The notes: a model not told the origin generated them from the letters alone. A stretch of DNA of 64,000 nt from Nonlabens xylanidelens (GCF_002934445.1 NZ_PTJE01000004.1:124001-188000); one strand, 5' to 3'. Counted from the first letter of the stretch, positions 30,106 to 39,836 are shown. A program made the numbers and translations.

Positions 30106-32502
30106 CTATTTAATTAATCCGATATTCTTTTGATCTGTTCCTGCATTTAAAAGCTCAGAATTACTTTTTAATGAGAAAGACTCTAAACTATCCCACTTAG
30201 GGTTAGTTCTTAATATATTATTATCTGAAGCGCCTCCCGTGATTTTCACTTTACCGCTATTATAAATAACACAATTTTCAATTTTTTGATTAGCACCTTT
30301 TAACTGAATGATACTTTCAGTATTTCTAGAATTATCAATGATTGAATTTTTAATGCTAACATTTTCTATTCCTTGGACTTTTATAATTCTACCTTTTTCA
30401 GAATCATCTACTCTATAAAAGACACAATGATCTATTAAAAGGTTTCCACCAGTAGTCCCCAATTCTTTACCTTTTCTAGAATAGTTAATTGCAAACTCTT
30501 CTATATCTGTAAACGAACTGTTGAAAATCATTATATTTTCTGCATTATACTTACCGTCAGAACTTTTTTCATAAGAAAGATTCAGACCTCTAAAAGCGTT
30601 CTTAATATGTGTATTTGAAAAAGAGATTGTATCTGCCTTAGTACCTTTATAAGCTTTATAGACAGCGCCTCCATCAGAATTATTAAAATTATCCAACCTT
30701 ACATTGTGAACAAAAAGGTTATAAATTTGAGTAGTAGCATTATTAGGAGAAGTAAACGCATACTTCACAGCATCGTTTCCTTCATTAGCACCGTCGATAC
30801 TAACATCTTGAACAGTCAAAGACTTTGAACCATCCATTCTAAAAATATATTGAGGTGTTTTCTCTACATTTTCAGCTATCTTAATAAATGTTTTATCTAT
30901 CCCTGCACCTTTAATAGTAATTTCATTGGCTATTTTATTCCCTTTAGAAAGAGAGTAAATACCTTCTTCAAGAATAATTGTAGTGGGACCTATCGTATTT
31001 TTAATTGCTTTTTCTAGCGTACGTTCTCCTGGAGCGACTTTAACAACCACTTCAGACACCTTCTCAGCAATAGCTCTCATCTCTGCTATACTGATAAAAC
31101 TTACACCTGCTTCAGACACTAAGGCCAATGGTGGCTTAAAGTTACCTGGTACAACTGCACCAGCTCTCAGATTAGATCTAAGAGTTCCTGTAGCGTCAAC
31201 ACGTACTTTAGGTTTCGTTTTTACTCCTACAAGTAATGAATCAAATTCTCTAGACGGCACAGCAATACCATTAACCGCAGTCATCTTAAAATCTATCGTC
31301 TTTATTCCTTTAAAATCCTGAATAACAAACGTACTTGCGACATTACCGTCCATATGAATACCAGTTACATCTCCAAAGGCAGCTGCAACTAACGATCTAT
31401 CATCACTATAAAAAAGATTATTTAAAAACTTAGTATTCAGTGGTGCGGCATCAGCTCCTTTTCTGGAATTAATTGCTAGTGCAACTGGTGCAGAGTTAAT
31501 GATAGTATTGTTTTGAATAATACCGTTTTCAACCTGATGGTAGCCATTCAACTCAGTATTAGGAATTCCATTCATGATAACTAAAGGTGCTCGATATTCC
31601 TTTCCTTTTATTCCTATTAAGATGTTATTCTGAACGATATTACCTTTATTAATCATTCTGATACCACCAGACTTAGGTACATTGTTACCTATAATGACGT
31701 TACCATCAATTAAATTATTATTACCATGACGTAGAGTAATAGTCCCTTCACTTCCTAGAATTAAATTGTTACGTACAATGTTATTCCCAGATTTAATAGA
31801 GATAATTTCTATTTCACCATTACACTTTTCAAAAAAATTATTCTCTACTATAGTACGAGAAGATTCCATCGAGTAAGTAGAAGTACCTATACGTATAGTC
31901 TCGCCACCATTAAACCCTAACGGTATGCGTTCACCAAAATAATTATGGTCAATCCTATGTTGATTATCGGCACCATTTTTAAGTCTAACAGCTACCGTAG
32001 GTCCCTTATTAGTTTTACCTAAAAAAGCACAATGATCTACTCTATTATTCTTACCATGTAATGCTACATAATAAGAAGTAATATCTCTTTGCTCTGGTCC
32101 TACACCTATTATGGCACAATTAGTCAGTCTACTATATCTCGCAGGCGTATCTGAGTCTGCCTCAAATCTGATGACATTATTTTTTCCGGTATCTCCACCA
32201 TCAAACCATAATCCATGAACCTCTAGATAATCTCCTCCTATTCTCAATGAAGAGCTACCTGTTAATTTTACTTTACCAGGTGTTTGGGCTCTAAGAACAA
32301 CTGGTTTATCAGCAGTACCATTAGATTTAAATTTAATGTCTATATCACGCCATTCTTGATCTGCCATGATAATAGTATCACCTGGCACAGCTTTTTTAAT
32401 AGCTGCATTAAGAGATTGAGAATTATCTACTGGTATATTTTGCGCTTTCGCGAAAGCGAAACACAAAACAAACCATATGATTATGTTAACTCTAATCTTC
32501 AT
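30106..32502 (-). CDS. PL6 family alginate lyase (second copy, in SusCD operon)
   Basis: A 798-residue protein with a cleavable signal peptide (about residues 1-20) and no usable lipobox, unlike the first PL6 enzyme. A parallel beta-helix of PL6 type covers about residues 25-400, with the presumed catalytic Lys237 in EIISIKS and Arg258 in TLRHG, again 21 residues apart; a second helix-like domain fills about 480-790. The signal peptidase site is AFAKA followed by Gln, and these five residues are encoded by an exact copy of the 16-bp palindrome. The start codon overlaps the stop of the SusD gene by one base, so translation is probably coupled. Likely endo- or exo-cleavage of alginate in the periplasm or at the surface. 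Confidence 0.9.
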   Translation of the reverse strand: MKIRVNIIIWFVLCFAFAKAQNIPVDNSQSLNAAIKKAVPGDTIIMADQEWRDIDIKFKSNGTADKPVVLRAQTPGKVKLTGSSSLRIGGDYLEVHGLWFDGGDTGKNNVIRFEADSDTPARYSRLTNCAIIGVGPEQRDITSYYVALHGKNNRVDHCAFLGKTNKGPTVAVRLKNGADNQHRIDHNYFGERIPLGFNGGETIRIGTSTYSMESSRTIVENNFFEKCNGEIEIISIKSGNNIVRNNLILGSEGTITLRHGNNNLIDGNVIIGNNVPKSGGIRMINKGNIVQNNILIGIKGKEYRAPLVIMNGIPNTELNGYHQVENGIIQNNTIINSAPVALAINSRKGADAAPLNTKFLNNLFYSDDRSLVAAAFGDVTGIHMDGNVASTFVIQDFKGIKTIDFKMTAVNGIAVPSREFDSLLVGVKTKPKVRVDATGTLRSNLRAGAVVPGNFKPPLALVSEAGVSFISIAEMRAIAEKVSEVVVKVAPGERTLEKAIKNTIGPTTIILEEGIYSLSKGNKIANEITIKGAGIDKTFIKIAENVEKTPQYIFRMDGSKSLTVQDVSIDGANEGNDAVKYAFTSPNNATTQIYNLFVHNVRLDNFNNSDGGAVYKAYKGTKADTISFSNTHIKNAFRGLNLSYEKSSDGKYNAENIMIFNSSFTDIEEFAINYSRKGKELGTTGGNLLIDHCVFYRVDDSEKGRIIKVQGIENVSIKNSIIDNSRNTESIIQLKGANQKIENCVIYNSGKVKITGGASDNNILRTNPKWDSLESFSLKSNSELLNAGTDQKNIGLIK
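32443..32458. repeat. 16-bp palindrome, copy 7 (inside PL6 signal peptide)
   Basis: Exact copy, read as AFAKA at residues 16-20 of the second PL6 lyase, forming its signal-peptidase recognition site. Confidence 0.92.
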
Positions 32503-33986
32503 TAATAACCTACGTTTTGTGCAACTGACGGATTTAAATCGATCTCATACTGAGGAATAGGAAGCAAAGTCTGAAACTGTTGAATAGGCGCAGTATTGAA
32601 AAATGGTGCGTCTGGATCATTGTATTGAAAATCTGTTGCAAAGTGATTATTCATTACTGTAACAGCTCTATTATTACGAACTAAATCAAACCATCTGTGA
32701 TTTTCAAATGCAAATTCTTTACGTCTTTCCTCTTCTAGCGCTAACTTAAATTCAAAGAAAGTATCCACATCTGTTGCAACTGCGTCTGGTTGGTTTGCTC
32801 TATTTTTCACAAGGTTTAATAAATCTACAGCTTCTGTAGTTGGACCTGAATTTTCATTGATTGTTTCAGCAAGAAGTAAAACAGCATCTGCATAGCGGCT
32901 GATAACCCAGTCGTTAGGAGCGTCATCTACATTACCAAAATCAGAATTATATTTACTGATGAAACGTTCAAAATTTGTATTACCAACATTATCAACCCAT
33001 GAAGTTGAAAAGTTAACACCAGCTCTAGGATCATTTGCAGCATAAAGAGATTCCATACCTTCTGTAGGAACGTTAAACTCATCTCCACCACCGAATACTA
33101 CAGAATTTTCACTCGCTCTAGGTGAGAATAAATTTGCAAATGGAGCACCTAAACCTACTAGGCCTGATTGATAACGAACTGCAAAGAATATCTCGTCATT
33201 CATTTCATTATTGGTATCAAATACATCTTCATAATTATCTAACAGACGTCCACCACTAGAGGAAACTACATCACGTAAAACAATCTCTGCTCTTACTTTA
33301 CTATCACTAGTCCCTAATGTTAGTAATGCTTTACCTAATTCTAAACCTGCAGCCCATTTGGTTGCTCTACCTGCTTGATCAGAACCATAACTGTCCGGTA
33401 AATTGTTATAAGCAAATTCTAGGTCTTCTATAATAACTGTATAAGCCTCTTCAATACTTTTACGCTCTAGGTTTCTAGCCTGAGAAGCATCAACTGTTTC
33501 TGTAACTATAAATACACCACCGTATAATCTAACTAAATTAAATAAAGAGTGACCTCTTAAAAATCTTGCCTCGCCTTCATACTGTGCTGCAAGAGTTGCA
33601 TCTTCTACTACATCTATCGCTTCAATTACGTGATTACTTAAACCTATAGTTTTATAAGATGCTCTCCAGTAGCTAGAAGTAAATTCATTTAATGGGTTAG
33701 AAACGAACTGGTCTAACTGACGGTAAGGTACGTTTGCATTTTGTGAATTATCAAAACTTAATTGAGTATTATCACTACGCAATTCTGTAACCACCCATTC
33801 ATCAAATTGTTTTTCTTGTAAAGAGTTATAAGCTCCTATTATACCAAGATTTACCTGATCTGCATTGGCATAAAAACCATCAGCACCGATGTCTGATATA
33901 GGTTCTAAATCTATGGCGTCCTCACATGAGTGTAATGCAGTTGCAATTACTATTAAGGCGGCTATTTTATAAATATATGTCTTCAT
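32502..33986 (-). CDS. SusD/RagB-family lipoprotein (alginate operon)
   Basis: A 494-residue lipoprotein (Cys21 in ALHSC, followed by EDAIDLEP). It has the SusD-type helical repeat scaffold and the C-terminal block EERRKEFAFENHRWFDLVRN (about residues 418-437) and TLLPIPQYEIDLNP near the end. It should form the lid of the SusC porin encoded 11 bases upstream and bind alginate oligomers. Its 3' end overlaps the start of the PL6 lyase gene by one base. The operon order SusC-SusD-PL6-TIG lipoprotein is the classic form of an alginate locus in marine flavobacteria. Confidence 0.92.
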   Translation of the reverse strand: MKTYIYKIAALIVIATALHSCEDAIDLEPISDIGADGFYANADQVNLGIIGAYNSLQEKQFDEWVVTELRSDNTQLSFDNSQNANVPYRQLDQFVSNPLNEFTSSYWRASYKTIGLSNHVIEAIDVVEDATLAAQYEGEARFLRGHSLFNLVRLYGGVFIVTETVDASQARNLERKSIEEAYTVIIEDLEFAYNNLPDSYGSDQAGRATKWAAGLELGKALLTLGTSDSKVRAEIVLRDVVSSSGGRLLDNYEDVFDTNNEMNDEIFFAVRYQSGLVGLGAPFANLFSPRASENSVVFGGGDEFNVPTEGMESLYAANDPRAGVNFSTSWVDNVGNTNFERFISKYNSDFGNVDDAPNDWVISRYADAVLLLAETINENSGPTTEAVDLLNLVKNRANQPDAVATDVDTFFEFKLALEEERRKEFAFENHRWFDLVRNNRAVTVMNNHFATDFQYNDPDAPFFNTAPIQQFQTLLPIPQYEIDLNPSVAQNVGY

Positions 33987-33997
33987 CCTGCTACTTT

Positions 33998-36900
33998 TTA
34001 AAATGTAATATCAATTCCTACTGCAAACTGTCTGCTTAATGGGTCAGCACCTCTCTGGTATCCAGAAACTAAAGGTGAAGCATACTGTCCTGACGTACGT
34101 ACTTCTTCAGGATTATTACCATAATAATCATCGGCAAAAATGTAAAATAAGTTTTGTGCCGAAGCAAAGATTCTAAAAGATTCAATACCCATAGACTCTG
34201 TTACTTTATCTGTAAAAGTGTAACCTAAAACAGCTTCTCTTAATGCTACATAACTAGCATCTTGAATTAACTGATCTGTTGCTGTCCACTCACGACCTAC
34301 ACGACCAGTAGGCTGACTAGCTGGTACGTCTGCATGTACCCAACGATCTTCTAAGAAGTCTGCATGTAATGCTCTAGTTTCAATATAGAATCCATCACCA
34401 TAAAACACTTCAGCACCATGGCTACCTTGTAACAAGAAGTATAAGTCAAATCCTTTATACTTAAACGTGTTAGACACACCCCAAGTAAAGTCAGGGAAAG
34501 GACTACCTAAAGTAGTTCTATCTGCTGTTGTTATAACACCATCTTCGTTAATATCAGCTACTCTTATTCCTCCTGGCGCGTCTTCTGCAGAACTAGGATT
34601 TGCATCAATTTCTGCTTGACTTTGCCATACACCTATAGATTGATATCCATAAAACTGAATAGCTTCTTCACCTACTCTAGAAATGTATTGATCTTCTCTT
34701 TCTCCGTTATTAATAAATTGCTCTTCTCCACCTAGAGATATTAATTTATTACTATTAGAACTTATGTTACCTGAGAATACCCAGTTAAGATCACCAAAAT
34801 CAAAATCAGTAGAAACTGCAAATTCAATACCTTGATTTTGAATTTTACCAACATTATTTATGAAATTATCATGACCAGTAGCAAAAGAAACATTTTGATT
34901 AAGCAATAGATCTTTTGTGATCGAATAATAATAATCTGCAGTAAATCTTACCCTTTTATCTAAGATAGCTGCATCGATACCTAAATCGTAAGAATCTGTT
35001 TGCTCCCAACTGATACTTCTGTTTGCAAGAGTATTTCCACTCTCTGCAAGACCAGAAACAATCGCTCCAGGTCCATCACCTAATGAATAGTTTGATGGGA
35101 ATAATAAGTTAGTAAATGAATAGTTGTCAATATTATTATTACCTACAACACCATAACTAGCTCTCATTTTTAATTGATTGAAGAAAGGAACTTTTTCATT
35201 GAAAAAATCTTCATTATGAATATTCCATCCCGCACTAGCTGAAGGGAAGAAACCATATCTATTCTCAGGACCAAATAAAGAACTACCATCTGCTCTAGCA
35301 GCAACAGAAATCAAATATTTGTTATCATAATTATAGTTTACACGAGCAAGACCAGAAAGTAAACCTATCTCTTCTTTAAGAGTAAATGTATCATTTGCAT
35401 CAATAATAGTAGCTGCATTAATTGTCTCAATAAAGTCTGTTGGGAAATTGTTACCCAAAATGCTTGAAGTTTTTAAGAAAGTATACTCATAAGTACCACC
35501 TGCTAAAAAGTCAAAATTATGATCACCAGTTTTGTAGTTATAATCAAATGTATGCTCAGTTACTACACGGTTTCTTATGCTATTCACATCTTCACCAAAA
35601 GACTGCCCATTACTATTACCTTCAGATGTTCTAAAACGCTCATCAACTCTTAATCTGAAATAAGCACCTACTCTACCTTGATAATTAAAATTCTTTGCAA
35701 TTTTCCAATCTAGCTTACCATCTGCTACAAAACGGTATTCATAACGTACTCTTTTATCTTCTAATAATCTAGATAATGGATTGTTATTACTAGAACCCCA
35801 AATACTAGACTGTGTAAAGTCTTGTTGTTGACCTTCGTCATCTACATAACTTAAATCTAAGTTTGTAAAATGTCTAGGGTGTGCATAACTACCTACAGGC
35901 TGTCCTGTTAAATTACTACTGAACTCATTGTGATAAGGAGCAAAGAAATTATAATTTCTAGAAAAATTTGAGAAATCTAATGCAGTACGTTGCTGTCTAG
36001 AATAAGAAGGTCTAAAGTTAACACCTAACTTCACCTTGTCGTTTAATTTAGTATTAAAACGTGCCTGAAGGTTCAACGCTTTATAATCCATACCTTTTAC
36101 TAATCCTTCATCCTGTATATACTGACCAGAGAAATAGTATTTAGTTAAACGACTACCACCACCTACATCAAATTGATAATTCTGTATAGTCACATCATCT
36201 GCCTTAGCCTCTTCTAACCAGTCTGTACCATCTGTACTCCCACTTGTTCCTTGAGCAATGATACGACGAGCAAGTTCTAAATTAGAAAAACCAATTGAAG
36301 CTGGATCACGACCTTCACTCAATGCAGTTGCATTTTCTGCTATTTGTCTTTCATTTCTTGTTAACTCAGTAAACTCAGTAGTATTTAAAATCTCAGGCAA
36401 TCTTAAAACAGATTTTACACCTGTAAATGCTTTGAAACTAAACTTAGGCTCACCGTCTCCATCTTTAGTAGTAACTAAAATAACACCGTTAGCACCACGA
36501 GAACCATAAAGAGCAGCAGAACTAGCGTCTTTAAGAACCTCAATAGATTTAATAGAACTAGGATTGATAAACTCTAACGCATCTGCGATAGGAAAACCAT
36601 CTACCACTATTAAAGGTGTACCACTAGCAGTAATAGAAGATAAACCACGAATACTAATCTCTGGGGCATCACCTACTTGACCTGATGTGTTCTTAATTTG
36701 CACCCCTGCCAACTTACCTTTTAAAGCGTCACCTACACCTGAGTAAGTTAATTCATCAAGGTTTTCATTTTTAAGCTGACTTACAGAGTTAGTAAGGTTA
36801 CTTCTGGAAGACTTACCGTAAGCGACTACTATTACTTCATCTAAAGTTTCTTCATCTTCTTGCATGATGATTTCAAATGTAGTTTTATCACCTACAATAA

Positions 36901-37150
36901 TGTTTTGAGTCTTAAAACCCAAAGAACTAATAACCAGAACATCTTCTGGACTTGCCATAATTTTAAATTTCCCATCTAAATCTGTAACAGCAGCTCTATT
37001 GGTATTTAAAATTTGGACAGTAGCGCCTAAAATAGACTCTAAATCTGCTCCAGATGTCACAGTACCAGTGACTTCCTTACCACTTTGCGCAATCGATATA
37101 GTGGGTAAACAAAGTAAGCAGAAAATAAAAAGTATCTTTCTCATATTCAT
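33998..37150 (-). CDS. SusC/RagA-family TonB-dependent receptor (alginate operon)
   Basis: A 1050-residue outer membrane importer with a signal peptide (ending near residue 21, SIAQ), a carboxypeptidase-like domain (about 25-105), the SusC signature region VIVVAYGKSSRSNLTNSVSQ (near 108-127), a plug, and a beta-barrel ending in an aromatic residue (FAVGIDITF). It imports oligosaccharides with its SusD partner. The next genes encode SusD, a PL6 lyase and a glycan-binding protein, so alginate oligomers are the likely cargo. The 165 bases upstream hold a strong terminator of the GntR gene and a small AAAGAGT/ACTCTTT hairpin (37246-37262); I found no copy of the 35-base GntR operator there. Confidence 0.92.
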   Translation of the reverse strand: MNMRKILFIFCLLCLPTISIAQSGKEVTGTVTSGADLESILGATVQILNTNRAAVTDLDGKFKIMASPEDVLVISSLGFKTQNIIVGDKTTFEIIMQEDEETLDEVIVVAYGKSSRSNLTNSVSQLKNENLDELTYSGVGDALKGKLAGVQIKNTSGQVGDAPEISIRGLSSITASGTPLIVVDGFPIADALEFINPSSIKSIEVLKDASSAALYGSRGANGVILVTTKDGDGEPKFSFKAFTGVKSVLRLPEILNTTEFTELTRNERQIAENATALSEGRDPASIGFSNLELARRIIAQGTSGSTDGTDWLEEAKADDVTIQNYQFDVGGGSRLTKYYFSGQYIQDEGLVKGMDYKALNLQARFNTKLNDKVKLGVNFRPSYSRQQRTALDFSNFSRNYNFFAPYHNEFSSNLTGQPVGSYAHPRHFTNLDLSYVDDEGQQQDFTQSSIWGSSNNNPLSRLLEDKRVRYEYRFVADGKLDWKIAKNFNYQGRVGAYFRLRVDERFRTSEGNSNGQSFGEDVNSIRNRVVTEHTFDYNYKTGDHNFDFLAGGTYEYTFLKTSSILGNNFPTDFIETINAATIIDANDTFTLKEEIGLLSGLARVNYNYDNKYLISVAARADGSSLFGPENRYGFFPSASAGWNIHNEDFFNEKVPFFNQLKMRASYGVVGNNNIDNYSFTNLLFPSNYSLGDGPGAIVSGLAESGNTLANRSISWEQTDSYDLGIDAAILDKRVRFTADYYYSITKDLLLNQNVSFATGHDNFINNVGKIQNQGIEFAVSTDFDFGDLNWVFSGNISSNSNKLISLGGEEQFINNGEREDQYISRVGEEAIQFYGYQSIGVWQSQAEIDANPSSAEDAPGGIRVADINEDGVITTADRTTLGSPFPDFTWGVSNTFKYKGFDLYFLLQGSHGAEVFYGDGFYIETRALHADFLEDRWVHADVPASQPTGRVGREWTATDQLIQDASYVALREAVLGYTFTDKVTESMGIESFRIFASAQNLFYIFADDYYGNNPEEVRTSGQYASPLVSGYQRGADPLSRQFAVGIDITF

Positions 37151-37285
37151 TTTTAAAATATTTGTTAAGACACTTTAACTTAAAATCATCAAAATAAGCA
37201 TCACATTCTTATAAAAAATGCGCCTAAATTGTTAATTTCGCTATTAAAGAGTCTTACTCTTTTTGTTGATTATTTTAATTTTCAT

Positions 37286-37316
37286 AAAAAGCATGAGTGG
37301 CAGCTCGTGCTTTTTT
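37286..37316 (-). terminator. Terminator of the GntR regulator gene
   Basis: AAAAAGCATGAG and CTCGTGCTTTTT pair over 12 positions with one G-T wobble around a 6-base loop. It touches the stop codon of the regulator gene and keeps it separate from the SusC transcript. Confidence 0.85.
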
Positions 37317-38034
37317 ATTTTTTAATGTATTCTCTCAAGGCGGTAAAATGAATCTCCATTGCTTTTAAAGCTTCTTCTGGATTTTTATCTTTTATCCCTT
37401 TTAAAATAGCATTGTGTTCTTTATTCAATTTCACAGCCTCAGATCTATCACATATATGCTCCTTATTAAAGTGACCGATAATACCTGGAACAATAATTTT
37501 CATAAGGCCATATATTACTGTATTCTCACTACATTTAACTATAGCAAGATGAAATTTCAAATCTTCAATTACAGAAGGTTCTCCATTAAGTATTTTCTCT
37601 TGAAAATCTAATTGAGCTTCTTCTAATTCTTTTAAAGACTCTTCACTACGTCTAACAGCTGCTAGTTTTATAGCTTGCGTCTCTATAATGACTCTCGTTT
37701 CTACTAAAGATCTAAAATCTGGTAACTCTAGGTCTAGAATATCTGTCATCATACTATTGATAGATGGCATTCCTATACCTGTAATTACAGAACCACTTTG
37801 AGGCATTGTTTTAATAATACCATAAAACTCTAATTTTTGAATCGCTGCACGTATCTGATTACGTGATACACTAAGCTTTTCAGAAAGCTTTCGTTCTGAG
37901 GGTAACTTATCTCCAACCTCTAATTGATGTTTTTCAATTAGTGCTTTTATTTTATTCATAACCTCAACGTCGCGATCTACATCGTTATCGTTATCAGTTA
38001 TTAAATTTACAAGTTGTAGACCGTGTTCTAGCAT
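37315..38034 (-). CDS. FadR-type GntR-family transcription regulator of the alginate locus
   Basis: A 239-residue regulator with an N-terminal winged helix (about residues 22-90, with GDKLPSERKLSEKLSVSRNQ) and a C-terminal FCD effector domain (about 95-235, with the metal-binding type residues in FHLAIVK and NKEHNAIL). Proteins of this family in marine flavobacteria (AusR of Zobellia, as I recall) control alginate genes and are thought to sense KDG-pathway metabolites. A 35-base element containing TTGGT-N2-ACCAA lies 4 bases upstream of its start codon and recurs upstream of the PL17 operon, implying self-control and control of that operon. Whether the effector is KDG, DEH or another compound is not known from sequence. 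Confidence 0.88.
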   Translation of the reverse strand: MLEHGLQLVNLITDNDNDVDRDVEVMNKIKALIEKHQLEVGDKLPSERKLSEKLSVSRNQIRAAIQKLEFYGIIKTMPQSGSVITGIGMPSINSMMTDILDLELPDFRSLVETRVIIETQAIKLAAVRRSEESLKELEEAQLDFQEKILNGEPSVIEDLKFHLAIVKCSENTVIYGLMKIIVPGIIGHFNKEHICDRSEAVKLNKEHNAILKGIKDKNPEEALKAMEIHFTALREYIKK

Positions 38035-38038
38035 TCAA

Positions 38039-38073
38039 AAATTGGTTTACCAATCTGGTTGCCCAAATTAAAG
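38039..38073 (-). promoter_or_regulatory. Candidate GntR operator, autoregulatory copy
   Basis: Second copy of the 35-base element at 14720-14754; it differs at one base (T for G in the spacer of the first dyad). It lies only 4-39 bases before the regulator start codon, so binding would directly block its own transcription or start. Confidence 0.75.
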
Positions 38074-38164
38074 TGAATAGTTAGAGATATGCAAATATTC
38101 TAAGCCAAAAATTTTTAGATTTAGTAATATTTGCATTTTTAGATGAACATATGTCAATAAAAGG

Positions 38165-38821
38165 CTACATATTTATCGTTTTCGCAACTTCTACCGCGAT
38201 TGATATATCTTTCTCTAATCCTTCAAAGTCGCCACTGCTTATTTTCTTTTTATCAAAAAGCTGACTTCCCATTCCTACACAATTTACTCCTGCATTAAAC
38301 CATTCTCCCATAGAGTCGCTGGTAGGCTCTACACCTCCTGTAGGCATAATTGCTAAGTGAGGCATAACTGATTTTACCGCTTTCGCGAAAGCGGAACCAA
38401 TAACATTTGCTGGAAATATCTTAATCATCTCACAACCTAAGTGCATAGCAGTGATCGTTTCTGTAATAGTAGCAACTCCAGGAATGTAAGCAATATTACT
38501 TTCCTTACAATACTCACCCAGTTCAATAACAAGGCCAGGCGAAACAATAAATTGCGCTCCACTCTCGATAAAAGTTTGAGCTGTTTGAGAATCATAAATA
38601 GTTCCCACACCTAGAATTAAATCGGTTAAATCAGAAAAATGCTTAGAAACCTTTTTAAAAGTTTCTAAACCATTTGTACCACGATTTACAAATTCAAAAA
38701 TCCTAACTCCTCCATTATAAGAGGCTTGTATCGTTTTGATCACAACGTCACTGTTTTCATTAAAAAAAACAGGCACTATTTTATGATCTTCTGTAAGTTT
38801 TATAAAATTTTTAGTATCCAT
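38165..38821 (-). CDS. eda: KDPG/KHG aldolase
   Basis: A 218-residue class I aldolase that splits 2-keto-3-deoxy-6-phosphogluconate to pyruvate and glyceraldehyde-3-phosphate, the last step of alginate monomer breakdown. The Schiff-base lysine is Lys134 in CEMIKIFPANVIG, the acid/base Glu43 lies in FEFVNRG, and the GVGTI and PTGG loops of the TIM barrel are present. Length is normal for the family. The palindrome copy at 38378-38393 is read as AFAKA at residues 144-148, next to the active-site loop. It overlaps the KDG kinase gene by one base, so the two are translated as a pair. Confidence 0.92.
   Translation of the reverse strand: MDTKNFIKLTEDHKIVPVFFNENSDVVIKTIQASYNGGVRIFEFVNRGTNGLETFKKVSKHFSDLTDLILGVGTIYDSQTAQTFIESGAQFIVSPGLVIELGEYCKESNIAYIPGVATITETITAMHLGCEMIKIFPANVIGSAFAKAVKSVMPHLAIMPTGGVEPTSDSMGEWFNAGVNCVGMGSQLFDKKKISSGDFEGLEKDISIAVEVAKTINM
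38378..38393. repeat. 16-bp palindrome, copy 8 (inside eda)
   Basis: Exact copy, extended to 18 bp by a flanking C/G pair. It is read as AFAKA in KDPG aldolase, ten residues after the catalytic lysine. Confidence 0.92.
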
Positions 38822-39816
38822 TATCTTAAAAGTCTTCCTACACTATTACCACTAACTAGTTCTTCTACTTCTTCTTTACTGCTCAAGTTCACATCACCTA
38901 TTGTACTGTGTTTTAAAACAGAGGCTGCTATTGCAAACTCTACAGTTTGTTGCTCTTCTAAATTTAGTAATCCATAAATTAAGCCTGCCATGAACGCATC
39001 TCCACCACCTATACGGTCTACAATGTTTTTCATTTCATAGGTCTTAGATGTATACATCTTACCGTCTTTATACATTACTGCTGTCAGTTCATTTCTAGAA
39101 GCAGACATTGCATTACGTATAGTTTTAGAAAAAGCCTTTATGTGAGGATATTTTTCCTGTACCATTTTACAATTAGTCTCCCAGTCTTCATTAACTATAC
39201 CTAAACAGTTTTCTAGATCTACACGTCCACCTACTACCACATCTGTAAGTTCTACAAGACCAGGCATTACATCTAGCGGCTGCTTACCATATTGCCATAA
39301 ATTTCTTCGATAGTTGATATCCCCACTAGTCGTTATACCTCTTTTACGAGCTTCTTTTAAAGCGCGTAGAGTAACATCTGCAGCTTTTTGAGAAATAGCT
39401 GGTGTAATACCACTGTAATGAAACCAGTCAGCACCTTTAAAAACTACATCCCAATTTACTTCTGACTCATCTAGATCTCCAAAAGTGGTGTCAAAACGGT
39501 CATAAACTATCCTAGAAGGTCTTTGCATTGCGCCAGATTCTAAATAATAGATACCTAAACGTCCTTCTTTACGGACCACTCCTTTATTACTTACACCATT
39601 TAATTTTAGAAAACGAGAAACGCGCTCTCCTAAATCATTATGAGGTAAAGCGGTTATGTGTGTAGCTTTTAATCCAAAATGAGCAAGAGAAACACCTACG
39701 TTAGCCTCTGAACCACCAAAGGTCACATCAAAATTGACAGTTTGAAATAATCTTTTATTATTAGGCACGGTTAATCTCATCAAAACCTCACCTAGAGTTA
39801 CTACTTTTTGTGACAT
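38821..39816 (-). CDS. kdgK: 2-keto-3-deoxygluconate kinase (PfkB family)
   Basis: A 331-residue PfkB-type sugar kinase when started at the Met at 39816, which fits the usual family start (SQKVVTLGEVLMRL). The frame stays open to 39879, but that extension crosses the promoter and has no family likeness. N-terminal substrate residues lie in VTFGGSEANVGVSLAHFG, and the C-terminal PfkB signature DRIGGGDAFMAGL holds the catalytic Asp. It phosphorylates KDG made by the SDR reductase, giving KDPG for the aldolase encoded next with a one-base overlap. A promoter with both boxes (39837-39868) sits just upstream, without the GntR operator. Confidence 0.9.
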   Translation of the reverse strand: MSQKVVTLGEVLMRLTVPNNKRLFQTVNFDVTFGGSEANVGVSLAHFGLKATHITALPHNDLGERVSRFLKLNGVSNKGVVRKEGRLGIYYLESGAMQRPSRIVYDRFDTTFGDLDESEVNWDVVFKGADWFHYSGITPAISQKAADVTLRALKEARKRGITTSGDINYRRNLWQYGKQPLDVMPGLVELTDVVVGGRVDLENCLGIVNEDWETNCKMVQEKYPHIKAFSKTIRNAMSASRNELTAVMYKDGKMYTSKTYEMKNIVDRIGGGDAFMAGLIYGLLNLEEQQTVEFAIAASVLKHSTIGDVNLSSKEEVEELVSGNSVGRLLR

Positions 39817-39836
39817 AATTTCTTTTAGTTGAGGCA

